From Glaciimonas sp. (GTDB lineage: Bacteria > Pseudomonadota > Gammaproteobacteria > Burkholderiales > Burkholderiaceae), in the NCBI GenBank assembly GCA_014377145.1, contig JACMQE010000034.1, positions 1 to 5,161 on the forward strand: a DNA stretch of 5,161 nucleotides, given 5' to 3'. How positions within the stretch are numbered: the stretch's first letter is position 1; each line of letters opens with the position of its first letter. Position numbers and translations under genes: made by a program. This document shows positions 1 through 5,043 of this stretch, in pieces. A model generated the notes under the pieces. That model had not been told where the DNA came from and ran no database searches. It saw only the letters and a program-made list of their open reading frames with translations.

Positions 1-13
1 ACTGCGAGAGAAA

Positions 14-49
14 ACTCAACACCAGCCTTTTACTCAACACCAGCCTTTT
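14..49. repeat. Perfect 18-bp tandem duplication (two copies)
   Basis: The unit ACTCAACACCAGCCTTTT occurs at 14-31 and again directly at 32-49 without a mismatch. It lies just beyond the 3' end of the small minus-strand gene remnant at 60-252. The unit does not fold into a convincing hairpin, so I read it as a recent slippage or repair duplication in non-coding DNA rather than a regulatory element. Confidence 0.9.
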
Positions 50-59
50 ATTTGTCAAT

Positions 60-252
60 TTAGCTTTCCTCTAGCTTTCCTCGTTTTGCTTTTGATGAGG
101 GGTTAGAAAGATTTTGAATAGCTTCTAAGGATTCAGGCAAATCATTGGCGCCTCAACTGTGAGCAAGCTGTATCTAAATGTTGGCCACGGCAGTGCAATG
201 CTGCTATCGCAATTAATAGAAAAATAAACATCCACCATCGACAACGCCCCAT
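60..252 (-). pseudogene. Small single-pass membrane protein gene, frameshifted
   Basis: I do not recognise this gene. From ATG 252-250 the minus strand encodes MGRCRWWMFIFLLIAIAAL, a positively charged and Trp-rich N-terminus followed by a hydrophobic segment, as in a small inner-membrane protein. The frame stops at TGA 144-142. If one base at 150 is skipped (after the AGG codon 153-151), the frame continues for 29 more codons through a polar tail (ANDLPESLEAIQNLSNP..., with a Lys/Arg-rich KAKRGKLEES end) to TAA 62-60. The joined product would be 63 residues. There is no strong ribosome binding site: only A-rich sequence precedes the ATG, and an in-frame TAA lies just upstream. The joined product looks like a real small protein with one membrane anchor and a cytoplasmic or periplasmic tail, but it could be chance. 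No function is proposed. Confidence 0.4.
61..82. repeat. Perfect 11-bp tandem duplication (two copies)
   Basis: TAGCTTTCCTC occurs at 61-71 and again at 72-82. On the minus strand it covers the last codons of the small gene remnant at 60-252. With both copies the reading frame ends in Leu-Glu-Glu-Ser-TAA. With one copy the frame would end Lys-Leu-Asn-TGA. The duplication therefore appears to have changed the C-terminus of that former protein. Confidence 0.9.
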
Positions 253-339
253 TTTCTTTTAAGTTTGCACAACTCGCATAAGATTTATCTCAATGAGAAA
301 ATCCAATGCGCATCATACTCATGTGTTTAATGGCCCTTC

Positions 340-352
340 GACGACCGTCGTC
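340..352. promoter_or_regulatory. 13-bp dyad GACGA-CCG-TCGTC
   Basis: GACGA (340-344) and its exact complement TCGTC (348-352) flank a 3-base centre. It lies about 145 bases before the MarC start, in the divergent intergenic region. It could be a protein binding site or a tiny hairpin. No T-run follows, so it is not a terminator. The function is inferred only from symmetry and position. Confidence 0.25.
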
Positions 353-381
353 TGCCTTAAAATAGGTAAATTATTAAGTCC

Positions 382-393
382 AAGACTAGTCTT
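382..393. promoter_or_regulatory. 12-bp perfect palindrome AAGACTAGTCTT
   Basis: AAGACTAGTCTT is a perfect palindrome about 100 bases before the MarC start. Perfect 12-bp palindromes without a spacer are rare by chance and fit a dimeric regulator site, but no regulator gene is present in the window. It is reported as a candidate operator only. Confidence 0.3.
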
Positions 394-495
394 ATAAGTT
401 TCCTTTCAGCTAACACCATCCTGAGTCTAAAATCCGATCTAATCGACCGTTCTCAGACTATTATCAGTCCAAAGGGCACTCCAGATAAGATACCC

Positions 496-1170
496 ATGCA
501 ATTTCACTTACTCGCTTTTCTGAAAACCGTTTTCTTCGTGCTAGCAGCAATATTACCGATCATGAATCCGCCGGGTAATGCGCTGATCTTTCAGCCGCTA
601 AATGCGGGCGCATCGGATACGACCCGCAACGCGCTCACCTGGCGCGTTGTATTCAACACTTTTATTTTGCTGGTAGTCGGTATGTTTATCGGTATGCATA
701 TACTAGCTTTTTTCGGCATCTCGCTGCCGGTAGTAAAAGTCGCCGGAGCCGTGCTAGTCATCGCCACCGTCTGGAAAGTTATGGAAGAAGCTCCAAAAGT
801 CGATACCATTCCGGGATCGCTATGGACCAAAGAACTGGCCTCAAAAAAAGTGTTTTAGCCACTTACATTTCCATTTACGGTGGGACCTGGATCAATTTCT
901 GTGGCAATTACAATAGGTGCCGGGCTCAAAATTTCTGACATACCGATTGTCATTACACTCGTCGCGGGATTAGTCGCATTGGCACTGGCGGCAGCTACGG
1001 TCTATTTCAACAACCGCTTTGCTGGCGGCGTATTGGTGCGTCTGCTTGGCGACACCGGCACTAAAATGACGCTGCGTATGTATTCGTTTATTTTGCTGTG
1101 TATTGGTGTACAAGTTATGTGGGATGGGATCGGCAGATTACTACTTCAGTTGCGTGCGATGGGGCTCTAA
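496..1170 (+). pseudogene. MarC family integral membrane protein, interrupted by an in-frame amber stop
   Basis: MarC/UPF0056 proteins are polytopic inner-membrane proteins of about 200-230 residues. Their function is poorly defined, and the old link to multiple antibiotic resistance was not upheld. From ATG 496 the frame gives 120 residues: a first membrane segment with the family-typical IMNPPGNA motif (about residues 22-29), then hydrophobic segments at about 50-70 and 75-95. It stops at TAG 856-858. Reading through in the same frame, PLTFPFTVGPGSIS follows at once, which is the conserved second-half MarC motif, and then two or three more membrane segments to TAA 1168-1170. The full frame is 224 codons, the usual family length. 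Family members generally have Phe-Tyr-Pro-Leu-Thr here, so the stop most simply replaces Tyr (TAT/TAC to TAG) with no indel. No good ribosome binding site precedes ATG 496. Amber suppression or a base-call error are the alternatives to a pseudogene. Confidence 0.85.
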
Positions 1171-1291
1171 ATGAACATATATGCAACCTTATCCGCCATA
1201 TTTTCACGCTCATTTGTTAAGGAACAACAAAATATTGAATAGGTATGGACAGAATCTTGGGCGAAGTTTAATGTAATGGCTGACCTCTTTC

Positions 1292-1309
1292 GTCTAACAG
1301 CAATTAGAC
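1292..1309. promoter_or_regulatory. 18-bp inverted repeat upstream of the entericidin-like gene
   Basis: GTCTAA (1292-1297) and TTAGAC (1304-1309) are exact inverted copies separated by six bases. They lie 67-84 bases before the start codon at 1376, a plausible place for an operator or a 5'-leader hairpin. No run of T follows. The gap 1171-1375 otherwise shows no clear promoter hexamers. The function is inferred from position only. Confidence 0.25.
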
Positions 1310-1364
1310 ACAAAATAGGTAAGTGAAATTTCTGAGGTAGATGCAGCATTTTATTAACAGTACC

Positions 1365-1369
1365 AGGAG
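1365..1369 (+). promoter_or_regulatory. Ribosome binding site of the entericidin-like gene
   Basis: AGGAG sits six bases before ATG 1376, an ideal Shine-Dalgarno match and spacing. It fixes the start of this short gene and supports that it is really translated. Confidence 0.8.
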
Positions 1370-1375
1370 CCTATT

Positions 1376-1525
1376 ATGATCAAAGAAATCATTTCGACCG
1401 CCGCAATAATTAGCCTGTTTGGTATCCTATCGGCCTGCAACACATTTGAAGGTATGGGTAAGGACGTTCAAAAAGGTGGTGAAAAAGTGCAAGATGCGGC
1501 GCAAGAGACTAAAGCAAAAATGTAA
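1376..1525 (+). CDS. Entericidin A/B family lipoprotein
   Basis: This is a 49-residue lipoprotein precursor. It has a charged start (MIKE), a hydrophobic stretch and the lipobox LSAC at residues 18-21, where signal peptidase II would cut before Cys21. That leaves a mature peptide of 29 residues anchored in a membrane. The mature part (CNTFEGMGKDVQKGGEKVQD and a Lys-rich tail) matches the Cys-Asn-Thr-x-x-Gly-x-Gly-x-Asp pattern of entericidins, small cell-envelope lipoproteins. In E. coli the EcnA/EcnB pair was described as an antidote/toxin module tied to stationary phase. Single EcnB-like genes of this size are common in Betaproteobacteria, and their role there is unclear. No partner gene is adjacent here. 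The start is fixed by AGGAG at 1365-1369, and a strong terminator follows 33 bases after the stop, so it appears monocistronic. It is the only intact recognisable gene in the window. Confidence 0.88.
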   Translation: MIKEIISTAAIISLFGILSACNTFEGMGKDVQKGGEKVQDAAQETKAKM

Positions 1526-1558
1526 TAATTAGCATCTAAAATGCCAGAATTTCGGTAC

Positions 1559-1587
1559 AAAAAACCCGACTTGAAATCGGGTTTTTT
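1559..1587. terminator. Bidirectional rho-independent terminator
   Basis: AAAAAACCCGA (1559-1569) and TCGGGTTTTTT (1577-1587) are exact complements around a 7-base loop. Read on plus, the CCCGA/TCGGG stem followed by six T ends the entericidin-like transcript. Read on minus, the same stem is again followed by six T and would end the fatty-acid operon, whose last gene stops at 1640. The convergent arrangement fits a shared terminator. Confidence 0.9.
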
Positions 1588-1639
1588 ATTGATGGTCGAG
1601 CTGCTATCAACGTCCAAAATTCATCGCACTATTTCTGCC

Positions 1640-2352
1640 TTAAGCAAACTGGGTAAAGTTCGGGCGGCGCTTCTCAAAAAATGCCGTAAACGCTTCCTTT
1701 GCTTCCGGCGCTTGCAGCATTGCCCCAAAGTGTGCGATTTCCTGCACCATTTGCGCTTCCACCGCTGCAATCTGTGACACTTTCATAATTCTTAGTAATA
1801 CGAATTGACGTCGCAGGCAGAGCAACCAAACTAGCAACCTGACTCTGTGCAAATGTAAGTAACTGATCCGCTGACAATACTTTATTCACTAAGCCCATTG
1901 CATGCGCTTCTGTGACATCGAACGACTCACCCAACAATAATTTTTCAGCCTCGCGTTGATAGCCTACAAGTTGTGGAAAAAGCAAACTCGATGCTGCTGC
2001 GTAGAACAGATCGCAATGCAATAGCAACGTCGTGCCGATACCAACAGCGGCCCCCGATAATGGGGGGGGCTACCACCGGCTTGCTGGCATAGATAATCTG
2101 CCACAGAAACTGGAATATTGGGCTAATGGGGCTATCTGGTGGATTGCTTAAAAAGTCTTCGATGTCAGTACCAACACTAAAAATATGCGGTTGACCAAGA
2201 AGTAGAATCACACGCATCCTAGCATCTTCTTCCGCTTCTTTCAGCGCGTCAGCCATAATTTGATACATCGCCGCCGTGAATGCATTTTTCTTGTCCAGAC
2301 GATTAAACGTCATCTTCAATATGTGATTTTCCTTGTTGATCAGAATAGTTAT
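1640..2352 (-). pseudogene. Enoyl-CoA hydratase, start codon lost and frameshifted
   Basis: Enoyl-CoA hydratases of the crotonase fold add water to trans-2-enoyl-CoA in beta-oxidation, in the cytoplasm. AGGAG at 2364-2360 is spaced seven bases from 2352-2350, where ATG is expected but ATA is present. The frame then reads TILINKENHILKMTFNRLD..., a normal N-terminus. The first oxyanion-hole/CoA region (FSVGTDIEDF) is intact. The frame breaks at a C8 run (2062-2069); seven C would continue in frame into LSGAAVGIGTTLLLHCDL. After FYAA, about 18 codons (normally the Phe-x-x-Pro-Phe...Leu-Gly-Leu-x-Pro-Glu stretch, near the family's catalytic acid region) are missing at the repeat TGCTGCTGC (1992-2000). 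A second frameshift at 1787-1793 is needed to reach KVSQIAAVEAQMVQ...RRPNFTQFA and TAA 1642-1640. The repaired length is about 255 residues, normal for the family. A GTG or ATG further in could start a truncated product, but it would not be active. Confidence 0.88.
2062..2069 (-). repeat. C8 homopolymer at a frameshift point in the hydratase gene
   Basis: There are eight G on plus, eight C on the coding strand. Upstream the frame reads Pro-Val-Val-Ala and downstream Leu-Ser-Gly-Ala-Ala-Val-Gly. Seven C would join them in frame. The tract is thus one base too long relative to the family reading, consistent with polymerase slippage or a base-calling length error. Confidence 0.8.
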
Positions 2353-2359
2353 TTTTTAT

Positions 2360-2364
2360 CTCCT
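2360..2364 (-). promoter_or_regulatory. Ribosome binding site of the broken hydratase gene
   Basis: AGGAG on minus (2364-2360) lies seven bases before the codon ATA at 2352-2350, exactly where the hydratase reading frame begins. The well-kept site marks the original start and shows that the start codon itself has changed. Confidence 0.7.
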
Positions 2365-2848
2365 GTAACGCAAAAATGCAGAACGATCTTGTATCAATAC
2401 TCCCCCAATAAAAAAGCTGCGCAGCAATAGCGATACGACTTTTTGAGAAGCAACAATAGTGATGAAGATCAGATTAAACTGATTACATACGCTCGCAAAT
2501 ACCAGCAGCGCCCATACCTGTACCAACACACATTACTACCCTGCCGTATTTCAGATTCTTACGACGTAGCGCGTGAATCATCGTCGCCGCACGGGTAGCC
2601 CCAGTCGCGCCAAGCGGGTTCCCAAGCGCAATCGCACCACCCATCGGATAACCTTCGATGGGTCCAGACCCAGGCCCTGAATAACTGCAAACGCCTGCGC
2701 AGAAAACGCTTCGTTCAGTTCGATCCAGTCGAGTTGATGCTGAGTAATGCCCCCGCTGCACGCAACGCCGCCGGAATCGCCTCTTTCGGACCGATCCCCA
2801 TAATTTCTGGCGGTACGCCACGCATCGCAAACGAAGCGAAACGTATCA

Positions 2849-2856
2849 GGGGGGGG
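2849..2856 (-). repeat. C8 homopolymer at a frameshift point in the thiolase gene
   Basis: There are eight C on the coding strand within Asn-Leu-Thr-Pro-(Leu). Six C would join LKQFNLTP in frame to LIRFASFAMRGVPPEIMG. With eight, the original frame ends at TGA 2848-2846. It has the same length as the tract at 2062-2069 in the neighbouring hydratase gene. Confidence 0.8.
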
Positions 2857-2893
2857 TCAGGTTGAATTGTTTCAGGATTTCTTCACTGACCAG

Positions 2894-2903
2894 AGCGAAC
2901 TGT
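2894..2903 (-). other. Displaced 10-base block inside the thiolase gene
   Basis: On minus, ACAGTTCGCT is inserted between Leu-Ile (TTG ATA) and Leu-Val-Ser-Glu (CTG GTC AGT GAA), where the family has no extra residues. The same ten bases, but for the last, are just what is missing 28 bases upstream: restoring ACAGTTCGCA after GGTA (2935-2932) rebuilds the conserved Ala-Gly-Asn-Ser-Ser-Gln-Met-Ser-Asp-Gly. Loss and gain cancel, so the frame is restored downstream. The parental sequence is inferred from family conservation. Confidence 0.65.
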
Positions 2904-3664
2904 TATCAACGCACCGGCGCCGTCCGACATCTACCGGCAGTGACACTGCCCTTCGGAGAAAACACTGGTTTTAGTTCCGCCAGCGCTGTCATTGTCGATT
3001 CAGCACGTGCACCTTCATCGCGATTACTGGGGCGGGTATTGATATCGATCTGCCCATGTGCTAAATTTGGAAAACGCTCGATGATATCAACCGCAGTTGT
3101 TTCGTCATCGAACTCGCCAGCCAATTGGGTGGCAATCGCCTTTTGATGCGACAGCAAGGCAGACGCATCCTACGACTCGCGCGAGACCTTCCATTGCTTT
3201 GCCACGTTTTCCGCTTTCATGCCCATGCCATATGCCATACCAATATTCTCGTCCTTGCAGACCTCCCTATTGATTGATGGATGAAAACCCATCATCGGCA
3301 CCACCGACATCGATTCGGCACCATCAGCAATCATTACCTCAGCCTGACCAACGCGAATCCGGTGGGCCGCCATCGCAATGGCGGTTCACCCTGACGCCGC
3401 CGATGGTGTTTGGCAAACCAGCCAGTAGTACGCAATTACGCGCCATATTTAGGCCTTGTGCGCCTTCTGGAAACGAGCAGGCGATAATCGCATCTTCGAT
3501 CAGTTTAGAGTCCATACCCGGCACTTGCGCCATTACTGATGCAGTACGCGTACCAACAAATCATTAGGACGCATGTTCTTGAACATGCCACGTAGCGCTT
3601 TACCAATTGGGGTATGGGTAGCGGCAACAATGTACGCATCTTGTATTTGTTTGGTCATTTAAAT

Positions 3665-3668
3665 CTCC
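3665..3668 (-). promoter_or_regulatory. Ribosome binding site of the thiolase gene
   Basis: GGAG on minus lies six bases before ATG 3658-3656, in the 14-base gap after the tandem TAATAA that ends the FadN-like gene. It sets the thiolase start and shows the tight operon spacing of the two genes. Confidence 0.7.
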
Positions 3669-3672
3669 GTTA

Positions 3673-5043
3673 TTAATTGCAGACAGGCTTGCCAGTTTGC
3701 ATCATGCCAATAATGCGTTCTTGGGGTTTTGGATGATTCAGCAATTCCATGAAAGCCTTATGCTCCAGATCCAGCAACCATTGTTCATTAACGACGCTGC
3801 CCTCTTCGACTTCACCACCACAGACGATTTCAGTAATCATGCAACCCAGCTTGTAGTCATGCGCTGAGATAAAGCCACCGTCACGCATATTTACCAATTG
3901 CACCATGATGTTCGCAATACCGCTGCGACCGACAACCGAAAATAATACCTTCAATGGTGGACGATAACCAGTATCAAACATCCCACGCGTTTCAACCTTT
4001 GCCACATGCAACAATTCGTAGGTATTAAAGACGATCGCATCGCTAGCCTCCAAATAGCCCATTTTTTGCTTCCAATGCCGAGTTCGACACACTGGCAGTG
4101 GCCACATTTAGGAACGATAATTTCAGAAATTGCAGGATATCGTTACCGTTGGCATCATGCGCATTGCGCAGAGCCGCTTCTTTCAAACCGTCGCCAGCCG
4201 GAATCAAACCAACACCAACTTCAACCAAACCGATATGGGACTCCATCGCAGCAACGCGCTTGGCCGCATGTAATGCCAACTCGCAACCGCCGCCCAGCGC
4301 CAAACCAGCCACCGCAGCCATACTAGAACACTTGCGTGACCCATGAAGGCATACTGCAACTGTGCGCCACCATCGACTCAATCGCTTTGACGCCTCCTGA
4401 CATGAGTAGCGGCCGGCACAGTATCGAGCAGGTCAGCACCAGCCGAGAATGCGCCGCCATTGGCGACGTCGGCTTGCCACAACACCAAACCTTTAAAGCT
4501 CTTTTCGGCTTCAGCAATTGCACTGTTCAGCCCAGCGATAACGCCCGGTCCGATAACATGCAATTTGGTCTTGAAAGAGATGATCAGAACATCATTATTT
4601 TGATGCCAGAGGTGAATCGACGCATCTTCAAATAGGGGTTTTACCAGCGTTGGTGCCGTCAGTCACACCTTCGCCAACTTAACGGAGCACGGAATACCTG
4701 ACGCTGATACACCGCCAGTTCAGAGCGTGCAATGTTAGCTTGCTTCGCTGACGAATAAGATCCATCGACATCGTGAACACCGGTACGACCATCGAACACC
4801 CATGCTGGAACGGCAGATTACACAATGCTTTACCGGCATCAATATCTTCCTTGACCCAGCCGGCATCGCAAAATCGATATCGCGCACATTTTTGGCGATC
4901 GACTCAAGATGAATAGCGATATGTTGAAAACCGTCACGGAAAATCGACCACAGAAATTGTGCTTGCAGGTTAGTTGAGTCGCGCAACGCCTTCATGCGCT
5001 TGACAGGGCCCTTATCTTTCAGCATACGTGGACCCAGATCCAC
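3673..5043 (-). pseudogene. FadN-like 3-hydroxyacyl-CoA dehydrogenase/enoyl-CoA hydratase, C-terminal half, broken
   Basis: This is the remnant of a bifunctional beta-oxidation protein of about 800 residues with dehydrogenase first and hydratase last, as in Bacillus FadN and the Burkholderiales homologues. The NAD-binding half is absent. What remains starts near MLKDKGPVKRMKALRDS (from 5025), part of the dehydrogenase C-terminal domain, with FLWSIFRDGF and AIHLESIAKNVRDIDFAM. About 70 bases are missing at 4859-4863, removing the usual GFGW...GPFE...W block before WVKEDIDAGKAL. Smaller shifts lie near 4809 (-1), 4680 (+1), 4635-4638 (one extra C), 4403-4412, 4360-4366, 4319-4330 and an A run at 4062-4067. 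The hydratase domain is recognisable from KLHVIGPGVIAGL and GGAFSAGADL through GLALGGGCELALHAAKRV and GLVEVGVGLIPAGDGLKEA (normally AGGG) to the C-terminal half, ending MMQTGKPVCN and TAATAA at 3675-3670. The last 130 or so residues are uninterrupted. The thiolase follows 14 bases on. Confidence 0.9.

Larger units (their letters stand above)
253..495. other. Non-coding intergenic region upstream of marC
   Basis: This interval separates the minus-strand small gene remnant from the plus-strand MarC gene, so it would hold both divergent promoters. I see no coding frame with protein-like content. It carries the two dyads listed separately (340-352 and 382-393). TATTAT at 459-464 could be a -10 box for marC, but no matching -35 hexamer stands out, so I do not call a promoter. 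The 15 bases before the MarC ATG contain no good Shine-Dalgarno sequence. Confidence 0.6.
2483..3658 (-). pseudogene. Acetyl-CoA C-acyltransferase (thiolase), multiply broken
   Basis: This family catalyses the thiolytic last step of beta-oxidation. ATG 3658-3656 with GGAG six bases upstream starts MTKQIQDAYIVAATHTPIGK, the usual thiolase N-terminus. Lesions in order: one base lost at about 3542 (TAA 3535-3533 follows); about 23 bases lost at 3381-3383 between Val-Asn-Arg and Ala-Ile-Ala-Met, removing the x-Cys-Ala/Ser-Ser-Gly-Leu segment with the nucleophilic Cys; TAG 3172-3170 in place of a Gln codon; ten bases lost after 2932 and a near-identical ten bases gained at 2894-2903, with TGA 2908-2906 between; two extra C at 2849-2856; two extra G-run bases at 2750-2754; one base lost at 2649/2650. 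The conserved GHPLG reads GNPLG (Asn codon 2620-2618), so the catalytic His is gone. The second Cys motif (CVGTGMGAAG) is kept. TAA is at 2485-2483. Undoing the indels gives about 398 residues, the normal length. It lies 14 bases after the FadN-like stop, as in an operon. Confidence 0.92.

Noticed and set aside
1171..1242. 23-codon open frame starting directly after the MarC stop
   Set aside because: No ribosome binding site of its own beyond coupling to marC, no recognisable content, and too short to support.
359..1322. Shared 11-mer AAAATAGGTAA at 359-369 and 1312-1322, upstream of marC and of the entericidin-like gene
   Set aside because: A match of this length between two AT-rich non-coding stretches in 5 kb is expected by chance, and distances to the starts differ.
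1541..1777. Plus-strand open frame of 78 codons after the entericidin-like gene
   Set aside because: It runs through the terminator and then antisense to the hydratase 3' end. No ribosome binding site and no protein-like composition.
2416..2425. GCTGCGCAGC palindrome beside an A/T run between thiolase and hydratase genes, as a terminator
   Set aside because: A hairpin would have only three paired bases around a four-base loop, too weak, and the hydratase is expected to be read through from the same operon.
2062..2856. C8 tracts as functional phase-variation switches
   Set aside because: Changing tract length would not restore either gene because of the stops, deletions and lost start elsewhere.
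2862..3567. Plus-strand open frames at 2862-3146 and 3274-3567
   Set aside because: Both lie antisense to the thiolase gene, whose minus-strand frames match the family clearly. They are shadows.
4006..4635. Plus-strand open frames at 4006-4326, 4098-4346 and 4336-4635
   Set aside because: Antisense to the hydratase domain of the FadN-like gene, with low-complexity Pro/His/Gln content typical of shadow frames.
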